Below are positions 36,160 through 48,140 of a stretch of DNA of 64,000 nucleotides, one piece after another. The notes beneath the pieces were generated by a model, which was not told the DNA's origin, did no database searches, and saw only the letters and a list, made by a program, of their open reading frames with translations. How positions within the stretch are numbered: position 1 is the first letter of the stretch; every line of letters starts with the position of its first letter. The position numbers and the translations under genes are program-made. Origin of the DNA: Ophiura sarsii (Eukaryota > Echinodermata > Ophiuroidea > Amphilepidida > Ophiuridae); NCBI GenBank assembly GCA_035610835.1, contig CM069446.1, positions 47,221,625 through 47,285,624 on the forward strand, written 5' to 3'.

Positions 36160-36751
36160 CAGGGTGCGTCAAACAAACCTGCAATAGTGGAAAGAAGCCA
36201 TCTTGTTTTCAAAACCAAGTTGAAGTTTGAAACTATTTAAACATTGCAAGATTGATATATTTGTTCCTGACTTTATGTGAAAAAAATGAAGTCAATCGCA
36301 TTTTTCGTTTGTCTTTGGTGAACCTTTTTGCTGCCCAACCCTATTTACTTCTTTGTCCACGAGCATAGTGATTTTCAATTGAAATTGCACACATTTCATG
36401 TTCATATTTGTAATAATTCTATTTTTAATTCAAATTTAGAACATAATAAAAAAATCATAGCATGGGTTATCTCCCATGTAAACAAGAAAGGATTTATCAA
36501 ATTCCAATCACGTAAAAAATGTTCTCAAATTTTCAAATTTTAATGAGAGACACATTTTGCAATCTTATGCATGTTTTGGGTGTCTCGTGGACAAGCATGT
36601 GAAATGGGTGCATAGGTAAAAAGGTTCACCAAAGGCAAACGAAAAATGCGATTGACTCCATTATTATTATAACGTTTAAAAGATTTCAAACATCAACTTG
36701 GTTTTGAAAACAAGATGGCTTCTTTCCTTTCAGTTTTTTTGACTCACCCTG
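36160..36751. mobile_element. CAGGGTGCGTCAAA element, 592 bp, with about 75-bp inverted arms
   Basis: CAGGGTGCGTCAAACAAACC ... GAAAGAAGCCATCTTGTTTT at the left is matched inverted at the right, ending ACTCACCCTG. TA flanks both ends. A truncated sister copy lies at 12.9 kb. Confidence 0.75.
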
Positions 36752-37071
36752 TACAGTAAGTTATCAATGCATTAGACCAAGGCCTTATATATTAACAGAG
36801 ACAGTTCTTATAAACTACGTTCTCAATCGGAATAAATAAATAATGGATAACTCCGAAAATGGCCCTTTTTCAATAATTTCAAGTTAAAGTTATAATACTA
36901 GATTTGGAATTTCCATGACATGAAACAAAAACGCAACAATAAATGTAACGGCCTATATCATCCTAGTTAATGTTGTATGCGCACGGGCGCACCAACCCTC
37001 AGCTCACTGCGCATGCTTACATTTTTACAACATTCTAATAACCAATCAGAACCGGTGTAAAAGGAGCCATG
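36752..37071. other. No gene seen
   Basis: AT-rich spacer. Confidence 0.4.
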
Positions 37072-37205
37072 GTCCCGCTGGAGCCATAGTCCGGCCTTCA
37101 TAGACATACACGTAATGAAGCGTGAAACTAGTGTTGCGTGTAGAAATGAGTGCCCTATACCAACCTATACTTTACTGTACAGGGCGGACTATGGCTCCAG
37201 GGGAC
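37072..37205. mobile_element. Hairpin element, GTCCCGCTGGAGCCATAGTC ends
   Basis: GTCCCGCTGGAGCCATAGTC then CG at 37072-37093 is matched inverted at 37185-37205. 134 bp. Confidence 0.5.
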
Positions 37206-37268
37206 TGTGTATACTACTACACCGGGTCAAGCCTACTTATGACACATTACAGATACATGACATAAATT

Positions 37269-37590
37269 GCCCGCTTAGGAGCGCTATTAATTCGGTCTGG
37301 TAAACCTATTGTTATCAATTACTACGAGAGGATTGCCTGGTTGTATACTTGAATTCGGTGCGTGTACATGGTGTACGAGCGGTACTTCTTGCTAACTGCA
37401 TGGGTGCGTTTCCATTATGTTGCAAATTACATCCACGCTCATGCGTTTAAACTACTCAATGGGCGTTGCATAACGACCGGTTGGTTGCACACGAGAATTA
37501 TGTCATATAGCAACCAGCTTTGATAGAAGGCGAATATTTAAATTTGGTGCCGGTTTTTAGGGTACCATTTAATAGCGCTGCTAAGCGAGC
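37269..37590. mobile_element. MITE with GCCCGCTTAGGAGCGCTATT ends
   Basis: The left end GCCCGCTTAGGAGCGCTATT is matched inverted by AATAGCGCTGCTAAGCGAGC at the right, about 320 bp apart. Confidence 0.5.
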
Positions 37591-38346
37591 TTTGTAGCGT
37601 AATGCTTAATATGATTATTACTATTTCACATCTTATGTTTACATTTTTCGTGGCTAAGAAAATAATGTTTCACATGGGACACTTTTTTGACACACCATGT
37701 ATATGAAAAAACAACATCTCTGTACCGTTATGCTCCGAGTCATCCAAGACCTAATTCATAAACCTAATAACCATGATAACCTTCTCATTATAATTATGAA
37801 TAAATACTGATACGTTAATGTCATGAGACACTACTCATAATGTGTCTATACCACTTAGATTGACAAGGCATTTGTCTGCTGACCTTTACACAATTTCCAT
37901 ATATAATTAAGCTTGCTATGATCAAATATACCAAATATACCGGCGTTGTTGACTTAGCATGGAAGTCGTGTTGTTAGTTAGATGTTAGAAATCTAAACCA
38001 CCAGTGGGCATAGCGATGTATTAAATGTTGTTTTAAATATTTCAGGCGCAGATCCTGTTCATTTGTAAACGCGTGGGAAAATTACACGTAGGTTCTAATT
38101 TTCTAAAATTATCAAAGTTCATTTTTTCCCTCAAAAACAAGTTATGAGTAAAATATGTTTATTTATATCTAATACTGCTCTGTTGGCCTGTGAACTAATG
38201 TGAGACTTCTCCTTGTTTTTAAAACTGGGATTACTTCGAAATGATGTTTAGGAATTCGTATTAATATTCAAAACCTTGTGAATATACGTGCGACTCAATC
38301 AAATGCCGTCCTTTCATTGCAAAACACAAATAATAGCAAGTCACTA
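37591..38346. other. No gene seen
   Basis: GACACTTTTTTGACACACCA near 37678 resembles a lone CAGGGTG-type transposon end. Nothing else is supported. Confidence 0.35.
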
Positions 38347-38974
38347 TTAAGGAACTGTTGCGTATAGAAATATCGTGTGTCCGATTTTTTGGAAATATGG
38401 GTGTAAATTGTCATTCGTTCGTGACATATTTGGCATACGTTGTATTCATTAGCGGTTCGGTAGGGGTTCGCAGAGGTACGCTGGGGCTTATGGCAATATT
38501 TGAGCATGTTCAACATTTTGAGCGGGTGACGACGTAGTGATCAATACGCTATGTATACGTCGAGCATCGCTGCGTGAACGTTTCGCACGTTGGTTGTAGG
38601 TTGCTTATTCGTCAGCTGCTCGGCCATATACCATATACTGCGCTTATTAATAATACGGTAATAATTTTAAAAAAACTCATTTTAAAACGCCTGACGAATA
38701 CAACTCAAGGCGTTGTATAATAGCAAAATGTCTTAAATACAACAAGTTAGATGCCAAGTGGAAACCGACACCAAAGGTGCGAAACGTTCACAAAGCGAAT
38801 GCTCAACATACATTACATAGCGTATATGGATCACAACGCATGTCACACGCTCAAAATGTTAAACATCGTTTATATGTCACGAACGAATGACAACTTACAC
38901 GAACGTACACCCAAAATTTCCAAAACGTCGGGCACACCTTTCGCTCTATACGCAACAGTGTGACAGGGCCTTAA
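38347..38974. mobile_element. GGCCCTGTCACAC-family element, 628 bp
   Basis: The right end reads CTATACGCAACAGTGTGACA then GGGCCTTAA. The left end is TTAAGG followed directly by CTGTTGCGTATAG, so about 10 bp of the terminus is deleted. Arms share CATTCGTTCGTGACATA. Same terminal family as the 10.4-kb composite. Confidence 0.65.
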
Positions 38975-39180
38975 AACCCTAACACTCTTGAGTATTCCAA
39001 TTGTGACCCGGTTCGGCAGTTTTTTGGCCCCAGGGTATATACTTGGAGAAGTATACTGAGCCAAGTATGGTTGAAGCCCGTGACCAAGTGGTAGATTGTC
39101 AGCCTCTGAACCCAGATGTCCGGGTTCGAGCCCCGGCCCCCCCCCCCCCCCTCGCTCTTTGGCCGTGAATAAAAAACTTC
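38975..39180 (+). repeat. tRNA-derived SINE-like unit 1
   Basis: TGACCAAGTGGTAGATTG (A-box-like, near 39080) and GGGTTCGAGCCCC (B-box, near 39122) are spaced as in a tRNA, followed by a C run and a short tail. The head ACCCTAACACTCTTGAGT and GACCCGGTTCGGCAG recur in unit 2. The anticodon loop does not fit a functional tRNA. Confidence 0.5.
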
Positions 39181-39189
39181 AAATTTTGG

Positions 39190-39465
39190 TCTCATTAACC
39201 CTAACACTCTTGAGTTCTACGAATTACTACGATGCGGTGTGCTTGTGTCACCCGGTTCGGCAGTTTTTCGATGAAATAATGGCCCCAGGGTATATACTTA
39301 GCGAAGTATACTGAGACAAGTATGGTTGACCCCCGTGGCCTAGCGGTATATCGTCTGCCTCTGAACCAAGAGGTTCGGGGAGAGCCTCGGGGGCGTGGTG
39401 GCCCTTTTCCCCTCGCTCTTTGAAACAATTCTTTGGAAAAGGTGTCTCGGGGGTTAAGGTTATTA
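39190..39465 (+). repeat. tRNA-derived SINE-like unit 2
   Basis: The order matches unit 1: ACCCTAACACTCTTGAGTTC, CACCCGGTTCGGCAGTTTTT, GGTATATACTT, then CCGTGGCCTAGCGGTATATC and GCCTCTGAACCAAGAGG, which folds like an anticodon arm. The B-box is degraded. Both units end near CCTCGCTCTTTG. Confidence 0.45.
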
Positions 39466-39594
39466 GCGTTAACATTAGTCACCCGTGTACAATGCGTAGC
39501 AGTGCAATCGTCAAAACAAGCTCGCTTACTACCACAAACGCACGGCGTATTTGATCGGTGTAGTAGTTACGCGCGGGATTACGCGCCATGTGAG

Positions 39595-42428
39595 GGGTGT
39601 CTACAAAACTAAGACCTAAGACCTAAGACCTAAGACCTAAGACCTAAGACCTACAAAACTAAGACCTGACTAGGTACAAAACTAAGACCCGAGTACAAAA
39701 CTAAGACCCAACCAGGTACAAAACTAAGACCCAAGTACAAAACTAAGACCTGACCAGGTACAAAACTAAGACCCAAGTACAAAACTAAGACCCGACCAGA
39801 TACAAAACTAAGACCCGAGTACAAAACTAAGACCCAACCAGGTACAAAACTAAGACCCAAGTACAAAACTAAGACCTGACCAGGTACAAAACTAAGACCC
39901 AAGTACAAAACTAAGACCCGACCAGATACAAAACTAAGACCCGAGTACAAAACTAAGACCCAACCAGGTACAAAACTAAGACCCAAGTACAAAACTAAGA
40001 CCCGACCAGATACAAAACTAAGACCCGAGTACAAAACTAAGACCCAACCAGGTACAAAACTAAGACCCGAGTACAAAACTAAGACCTGACCAGATACAAA
40101 ACTAAGACCCGAGTACAAAACTAAGACCCAACCAGGTACAAAACTAAGACCCGAGTACAAAACTAAGACCTGACCAGGTACAAAACTAAGACCCGAGTAC
40201 AAAACTAAGACCCAACCAGGTACAAAACTAAGACCCAAGTACAAAACTAAGACCTGACCAGGTACAAAACTAAGACCCGAGTACAAAACTAAGACCCAAC
40301 CAGGTACAAAACTAAGACCCAACCAGGTACAAAACTAAGACCCAAGTACAAAACTTAGTTTTGTACTTCCGGGTCTTAGTTTTGTACCTGGTCAGGTCTT
40401 AGTTTTGTACTTCCGGGTCTTAGTTTTGTACCTGGTAGGGTCTTAGTTTTGTAGATCGGGTAGTCAAATTCGGCAACTTTGTATCGGAAATACTGTGTAT
40501 CTCGTACGACATGAATTCCATTGCAAGTTTTGTTGGTCTGCTGTGGTTTTGGTCAGAACTTGGTATGGGTGGGATGATGGGTGGGGTGGTAGGTCCGAGG
40601 TGGGGGGGGGGGGGGGGTGGGGGGGGGGTGGCATTTTTTAAATTTTTATATAATGGATAAAAAGTACTTTATCTATGGTAAGAAATACCCCTCCCACCCT
40701 TGACCCATTGTACTCCCTGAATAATAAAATACTGCTTTTTAATGTCATTTTGTGCTAAAATTGTAACAAAACTAGACCCCCGGACTCTTTCCGGTTAACC
40801 CCCCACACCACCCAAATGACCCCCGGACTAATCCTATATCACTTCCGGTTATACCCCACACCACCCCGGACTAATCCTAGATCACTTCCGGTTAACCCCC
40901 ACACCACTCGCATGACCCCCTGACTAATACTACTGGACTACTTGCAGTTAACCCCCACACCACCCCCATGACCCCCGGACTAATCCTAGATCACTTCCGG
41001 TTAATCACCACACCACCCACACGACCCCCGGACCAATCCTAGATCACTTCTGGTTAACCACCACACCACCCACACGACCCCCGGATCAATCCTAGATCAC
41101 TTGCGGTTAACCCCCACATCACCCAAATGACCCCCGGACTAATCCTAGATCACTTCCAGTCAACCCCTACACCACCCCCGAACTAATCCTAGATCACTTC
41201 CGGGTCTTAGTTTTGTACCTGGTCAGGTCTTAGTTTTGTACTTCCGGGTCTTAGTTTTGTACCTGGTCAGGTCTTAGTTTTGTACTTCCGGGTCTTAGTT
41301 TTGTACCTGGTAGGGTCTTAGTTTTGTAGATCGGGTAGTCAAATTCGGCAACTTAATTTGTATCGGAAATACTGTGTATCTCGTACGACATGAATTCCAT
41401 TGCAAGTTTTGTTGGTCTGCTGTGGTTTTGGTCAGAACTTGGTATGGGTGGGATGATGGGGTGGGGTGGTAGCTCCGAGGTGGATGGGTGGGGGCCCGGG
41501 GGGGGGGAATTTTTTTTAAATTTTTTTATTTTTTATTATAATGGATAAAAAGTACTTGATCTATGGTAAAAAAATACCCCTCCCACCCCTTGACCCACAC
41601 CCCAGACCTAGTGATTGTCTTGTACTCCCTGAATAATAAAATACTAACTAATACTACTGGACTACTTCCAGTTAACCCCCACACCACCCCATGACCCCCG
41701 GACTAATCCTAGATCACTTCCAGTTAACCCCCACACCACCCCCATGACCCCCAGACTAATCCTAGATCACTTCCGGTTAACCCCCACACCACCCCATGAC
41801 CCCCGGACTAATCCTAGATCACTTCCGGTTAACCCCCACACCACCCATACGACCCCCGGACCAATCCTAGATCACTTGCGGTTAACCCCCACACCACCCA
41901 CACGACCCCCGGACCAATTCTAGATCACTTGCGGTTAACCCCCACATCCTCCATACGACCCCCGGACTACATCCAGTTAACCCCCACACCACCCCCATGA
42001 CCCCCGGACTAATCCTAGATCACTTCCGGTTAACCCCCATACCACCCACACCACCCCCGGACTAATCCTAGATCACTTCCGGGTCTTAGTTTTGTACCTG
42101 GTCAGGTCTTAGTTTTGTACTCGGGTCTTAGTTTTGTACCTGGTCAGGTCTTAGTTTTGTACTCGGGTCTTAGTTTTGTACCTGGTCGGGTCTTAGTTTT
42201 GTACTTGGGTCTTAGTTTTGTACCTGGTCGGGTCTTAGTTTTGTACTTGGGTCTTAGTTTTGTACCTGGTCAGGTCTTAGTTTTGTACTTGGGTCTTAGT
42301 TTTGTACCTGGTTGGGTCTTAGTTTTGTACTCGGGTCTTAGTTTTGTACCTAGTCAGGTCTTAGTTTTGTAGGTCTTAGGTCTTAGGTCTTAGGTCTTAG
42401 GTCTTAGGTCTTAGTTTTGTAGACACCC
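39595..42428. mobile_element. 2.8-kb tandem-repeat foldback element with 9-bp target duplication
   Basis: It opens GGGTGTCTACAAAACTAAGA and closes with the inverse GTAGACACCC. CCATGTGAG flanks it at 39586-39594 and 42429-42437; a 9-bp duplication fits Mutator-type insertion. The left arm is a long array of GTACAAAACTAAGACCC units and the right arm holds the inverse array. The centre has two large direct copies (about 40355-41190 and 41200-42085). Each copy holds a poly-G stretch and tandem GGACTAATCCTAGATCACTT units. Long open frames in the arms (223 and 85 residues of GLSFVPGWVLVLYS repeats) are by-products of the repeat. Confidence 0.8.
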
Positions 42429-42555
42429 CCATGTGAGTGGTTCGTTTGCACGATTTTTCAACAGACTGATCGATTTCTAATGGAGAAGCTTTGCTAAAAC
42501 GACGTAAAATTGTCACTTTAAAAACGTCTGTAACTTTACCTTCACGTATATACCA

Positions 42556-42800
42556 TTAACACTTTCTACACGGCAGGCGTCTGCAGACGACATTCCAAAA
42601 GTTCACAAAATGTTCCAAAAATGTCATTATTATTTAATTTCATTACCATATTTGGAATCACCATGAGAAATAAATTAAATTAAGTAAAAACATGCCTAGT
42701 ATATTTTTTGGGTTCAGTAATTCATGAGAAAAGACTTTGTTAGTTGGAAACGGTTTCTGGGAAAAGTCTGGTAAAACTAATAGCCGCATGGAAAGTGTTA
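42556..42800 (+). mobile_element. CACTTTCCACGCGG MITE, copy E
   Basis: TTAACACTTTCTACACGGCA opens it; ATAGCCGCATGGAAAGTGTT closes it. It is full length at 245 bp. Confidence 0.75.
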
Positions 42801-45059
42801 GTATTTTTCCAGTAAGATTTTCTCTGAGAAGAAAACGCCAATGTTTCGAAATCTAAGTACTCCGATATGGAATTTCCTAGTGAATGACTAATGCGATTCA
42901 ATCTTCTGGTAAATTTGGTCAATTGAACATTTAAAGTTCGAAAATGTCACTTCATCTCAACCAAGCCCACATTGCTTATCATTCATCGTTTTGATCGTGC
43001 ATGCTATTTATCATATTGTTGACAATGAAACGTGTTTTGACAAATATAAACTTTTAAAAACTGTAATCTACAGATGGGTCTGTATAATAATAATGTTACA
43101 TATCTGAGCGCTCTAGTTCCATGGCAAGGATTTCATTTAACAAGTGAAACATTTAGTGATCATCATTTCTTAATATTTTTTAATCCTTCTTGTATAGATA
43201 AGGATTACATAAGAACAAAAATCAATTTGGACAACGGGACTCCGAGAAAACTTTGTCACTATTTTGGATATGAGGTACCTACGATGTGATTCAAGACACA
43301 GTGAAGCATCAAACCATATGAGTCAATGATCAGATTAAGATATCAAATCACTGCCTCCCCTCAATTGGACAATATTACCTACTGAAATGATACACCGGCT
43401 AAAGTCTGTGCAGCAAATTCTATTTTTTTTAACGGATGTTAACGTAACGAAATATTATGATTAGATCACGTTTTGCTAATAATTTTTTGCTCATATTCAA
43501 GGATTTACAAACGATGATGAGTTAAAACGTTTCTGTATTTGAAAAACGAACCAACCCATTTTCTAACACCTTTGATAACACTGCCAACGACGTCTTTTAA
43601 GAATTGAAGGATTACAATCTGAAACATGTAATTTTGCTGTTCAGAAAATTGTTTTTGCATGTTTCGTCTTGTGAAATAAGGCTCTCGTCACAGGAGGGTG
43701 ATCATTGTCATAATACGAAGCGGTCAAACGTAATTTCACGTAAAAGCATGCGATCTCAATTGAACACTAAAATGGCCCATAGCGCGTTTTAATGACTAAT
43801 ATTACCAAACGTCTACGAACTGTCTCTTGATATATTGATACCTACCACATTCACAACGCTTCATGAAACTGTCACCGTAACATTTTACTTGTTGTGCGAT
43901 CTCCATATCAAGGGATGATAATGAAGTGCTGACGTTGTAGCAACTAGGATAACTTCGTGTTAAAATTACCTCTAGATTTGTAATTTGTTTTAGCTAGAAT
44001 AATTGCCTCGGGGCATCTTGGCCTGATTTGCTCTAGATTATTTTCTCCTGAGATTTGTTAAGATTTGTTTTAATAGATTGTTCAAAACAATGTTTCAAAT
44101 CGCACACCTTTGTCTAGTAAACAAGTTCTGACTGTGGATCAAGTACAATACACTAAGGATCAGTAGCGGTCGGTTCGTAAACACTTGTTTGGAAAATTAA
44201 TTTACTTTTCATTCGGGAATTGTTTATCTAAATGTTAAAATTAGTGCTTAGATTTTTGATGAATTCATTCGACGCACATCTCTGTAATGTGATGGTATTT
44301 AAATTCTCTCCCTTAAATGTAATACATACCTTTAAAAAGTCCATATATAGAGAGACTTGGGTGTTGTTTGATGTTTAATATCGTTGTGTTCAACGCCATA
44401 ATACCATTCAATCCACAGGTAATGGAATGGGACAAGTGTTACGCTTAGCCGTCGGCTCGGTGTCTACCTTTTATACATCATGGCTTGTTTATGTCCCTTT
44501 CTATATCCCCTCTATGACGAAATAGCTGATTTTGGCATTAGATGGAACGCCCAACGCAAGTGCGAAATGGTTTAAGTTTTGATTGCAATTTGACTAGTCA
44601 GGGTTTATTGGATTCATTGCAGATTGTGGATATGCCTGAAAATAGCAGAAATAAAATGGACCCGCTTCTGAATTTGAAAATACAATTATATGCATTCTTG
44701 AAAATATACTAAAGCGCGAGAAATAACAATGTATGTGATCAAGTATGAACTAGTTACTTATTATTTGTTTCAACTCAATTGTATTTTACCGTTCGGTAGG
44801 CATGAATAAGCCTACTGCAATTTCCTGGGTAAGTAGTGATTCGAAAATTTCGTTTAACATAATAGCGCGTATCTCGTATCACTCAGCGCTTAGTGCGTAG
44901 TCCTTTACGGCTTTCCAGAACTCTCGATCGCCAACTGTGATTACATCACCAATGATCTTAAGCTTGATCCGGCCATAGTAGCTGATCACCGCCCAACAGC
45001 GCTGTAAACGCCCATGGACATGCTGCCAAGGTTAAAAATGTCAAAAGACCCCAATCGTA
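42801..45059. other. No gene seen
   Basis: Open frames at 43074-43289 and 43604-43792 show no recognised content. The last part (44870-45059) may belong to the 5' region of the retroelement. Confidence 0.35.
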
Positions 45060-47580
45060 GCTGCTGGCTCCACTGAGGAATGGGCTTACTTCGAGTCACG
45101 ATGGACAGAATACGTTGATGCAATTACAAAGATCACCGGCCGCGACAAGGTAATACAACTGCTTGAATGTTGTGATGAACCTCTGCGCAAGGACTTAACA
45201 CGATCAACAGGCGAAAGCCTCTCAAGAAAGCATGTTGAAAAGGTCATGGCAGCCATAAAGACATTTGCGGTGCGTGACATGACACAATATGCGCCAAGAC
45301 AAGCAGTCCGCAGTTCCGGAGCGCGCCTACGTGGTCAGGCGAGCATATGCAAGTTTGTGATGGACTGCTCTAGCCCTGATTGTATGCTAAAGTCAACTAC
45401 ACTGAAGAGATCATGAGAGACGTCCTCACTCAATGAATTGCCGATCCAGAAATCCAACTTGATCTCATTGGCAATACAAACCAGAACATGACCCTGGAGG
45501 AAGTTTTCTAATTCAACGAGGCAAATGAATCTGGCAAACGGTCAGCGTCGACACTACTGGACTCGCACTCAGTAGAAGCGGCAATCAGCACATTCAGAAA
45601 GACCAAGCAAACTGTTGCTGACAAAAGAGACCCATGCTCCTACTGTTGAAAGAAAGGACATGGAAAGGCGGCCCCATTGCGTATTCGCAAAAGCCAGTAT
45701 GTGTTATATGGCCACAGATGCGAACATTACAATTACGAACATCACATGGAATGTGTCTGCCGCAGCAAGGACAAACCAAAACGCCAGGGTGCCTCTTCCA
45801 ATGACTTTGAAAGCGCAGTCTTTGATGCCTTATGTACTGTTAATACATCAGTGCAAAATCCCAATGTTTCCAAAAACATAAATGTGAATAAAAATTATGA
45901 GTTTAACACTCTCATTGACTCAGGAAGCCCTCACGGTGAACGGACAATCCCCCTTGACCACCATGTCTATGACAAACAATCTGACACATGGGTTATAAAG
46001 ACCTCAAAACCCCAACCATTCATTAACGTGACCGTCCAAGTCATACCTGAAGACTATGAAGCCCTTGGCTTTAACCTGTCCAGCCCGACCGTCACTTGCC
46101 ATATCCCCGCCATGGCAGACACATGGTGCCAGAGTTGCCTTGCTGGTATGAACGTCATCCACCGCCTTGGTTTACGCAAATCCGACCACTTCCTAGTAAC
46201 CATGAAAATGCACACCGTCAACAATGGAGGCATCAAGATCATTGGAGCTACTGTGCTCCGTCTATCAGGTAGAGATAAACAAGGTCAGGTTATCAAAACT
46301 AGGCAAATGACCTTACATCACAGATACTTCTGACAATCTCTTTCTCAGCAGAGAGGCCTGCACCACCCTTTGCATCGTCCCTGACAACTTCCCAACAATA
46401 GGTGTTGCAGGGAGAACTCAACATGGCATGTGCTTGTTTGTCCTCAGCGTCGCAAGCCCCAACCACCCACAGTGTAACTAGTCAATAAAAAAATCATTTT
46501 GTACAGGCAAAGGTTTGTCCAATCAACTTGCAGTAAAATGACACACCTCTACTGACCGCTTTGTCTAAATGTTCATGACCTCAATTGACCCCAATTTTCA
46601 ACCAATTATTGTGAGCTAACTGGTCGTACGATTTTAAAACTGAGTCAGTCAAAATTGAGTTTAATATCTCCTCTTTATGATTATGCTACTCATATAGGTC
46701 GACTTTTTTTAGATTCAGTCGACTTTAAGCTCAAAATTGTGTGTTTTAAATGTTGAAAATGAACCCTCACTATACTCCCCACCATGGCAGTTAGTATTGA
46801 TCCACTCAAGTGTCTATTCACAACCCAATTAGCACCTATTGATGGAGGGATTAAGAGCATGGTCGTAAAATTGATTTGACTTCACCGCTGCTGTGAGGTC
46901 AAGATTGGTTGACCTTCTGTTCACTATTTTTAAAATTATAACAACATTTATTTGAATATTTTAATAATTGTTATGACTCTATATTGTTTATTCTTGTGAA
47001 TTAAATATGCCCATAAATAATCATTTTTTACTTTATACTTGTACAAGTTATGAACTTTTTTTTGCTGTATTTAAATTGTAAAGTAATGAATATTGGTGTA
47101 TGAGCCTAGTAGATTTTTTTACTGATAGTATACTGACTAGTTATAGTGTGCCACCCGACAACCTTGCCATTCCCAGCAACTGAGGATAACCGCCCTATAT
47201 AGGCTATATAAGCTACAACAATACCTCCTTGACTACTACAAATCAAGCACATTCAATACATGTGAGCATAAAACCTTGCCCTGATGGACGGCCCACCCAT
47301 GACATTGATGGTAGACCCCAACACCGAACCAGTGTCACAACACACACCAGTACCCGTCCCACTCCACTTGTGGGATGCTGTTAAGGCTGGTTTATACCAT
47401 GACGTGTAACAGCTGGGTGTGCTTGAACCAGTCCCAATTGATGAGCCTCTAACCTGGTGCCATAGGATGGTTATTTGCGCAAAGAAATATTGCAAACCAC
47501 GGCGCACCCATCGACTTCTAGGCCCTTAATGCTCACGCTACACGGGTAACACATCACACACCATCACCATGAAATTATAT
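45060..47580 (+). pseudogene. Decayed gypsy-like retrotransposon: gag, protease and start of reverse transcriptase
   Basis: From about 45070 the translation reads as Gag (EEWAYFESRWTEYVDAITK, then LLECCDEPLRKDL), followed by a frameshift near 45395. In-frame stops occur near 45433, 45508 and 45646. A Cys/His zinc-binding stretch spans 45640-45780, with one expected Cys apparently Tyr. An open segment at 45677-46333 carries the aspartic protease motif LIDSGSPH. About 670 bp of AT-rich non-coding sequence (46485-47150) interrupts the element. Coding resumes near 47210 with DGPPMTLMVDPNTEPV and TWCHRMVICAKK, which resemble the start of the RT domain, with further stops and frameshifts. It ends around LNAHATR. 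RNase H, integrase and LTRs were not seen. The gypsy-like label rests on recalled resemblance of these blocks. It is certainly non-functional. Confidence 0.75.
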
Positions 47581-47624
47581 CAATTTCATTTGGTTGGTTA
47601 TACTATGTATCTGCTTTAACCCTA

Positions 47625-47985
47625 CAGATGAAGATGGATGTTCCGATCACTTAAGCTTTTTTTTTCCATCACCATATTTTGATATCAGAAACCCCATATT
47701 TTCCCCATTATTTCTTTAAAATGTTAAGCGCAATATTATATTCCATTTATATAGAATCTATAGGTCAAAACGCAGTGAATTACTGCCAAGGGGGTTAAGC
47801 AAACGGCCAGTTTAAGTACAACTCAAGGATTTGTCAATGTGCACATTTCTTGTCTTGTGCTTCTGAAATAAGAACCACTGGAGTTATACAACTCAAACTT
47901 TGGAATACGACTATATTAAGAGTGACCCTTCACGTAGAATAGAAAACATCAAGTTGAAAATCGGGCCAGCAATCGGAACACTTAC
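47625..47985 (-). mobile_element. TTAA MITE, copy 4 (degraded ends)
   Basis: The interior matches copies 1-3 in reverse orientation (ATATTTTGATATCAGAAACC; AGAAAACATCAAGTTGAAAA; GGGCCAGCAATCGGAAC). The outer TTAA pairs are lost, and the right edge reads GGTAAGTG on the minus strand. Confidence 0.6.
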
Positions 47986-48140
47986 CTGCAAAAGCCCTTC
48001 GGGAATTGTGACTTCATGAACTAATGTATTTGACCGCCCATCCATTTGTTTACCGGTTACAGTAATACTCGGAATTACATTTATATCCATCAAAGACCAT
48101 TCATAAATAGTTAATATTTCGCAATAGATTATATACGCCA
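47986..48140 (-). CDS. Possible internal exon with consensus donor; product unknown
   Basis: The minus-strand frame is open through SLMDINVIPSITVTGKQM and on to a segment ending HEVTIPEGLLQ. It runs exactly into CAG|GTAAGT, a perfect 5' splice site. A candidate acceptor (TTTTTTCATGACCAG) lies 155 bases upstream. Because the exon would end in phase 0, it could join any of the phase-0 peptide exons at lower coordinates, such as copy 2 or 1. Against this, the GTAAGT is the edge of a MITE whose other copies read GGTAGGTG, so the donor may be only transposon sequence. No domain is recognised. Confidence 0.25.

Noticed and set aside
39074..39140. Functional tRNA gene
   Set aside because: The A-box and B-box are present, but the anticodon loop and acceptor stem do not form a proper tRNA and the unit is duplicated with non-tRNA sequence, as in a SINE.
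39603..39655. Telomeric repeat (AAGACCT units)
   Set aside because: Not a known animal telomere unit (TTAGGG-type), and it is the edge of the foldback element.
39603..40350. CRISPR array
   Set aside because: Units are contiguous tandem repeats without unique spacers, in eukaryotic DNA.
42115..42372. 85-residue plus-strand frame of GLSFVPG repeats
   Set aside because: Direct product of the inverted tandem array; the same repeats are read in the other arm on the opposite strand, so there is no independent coding evidence.
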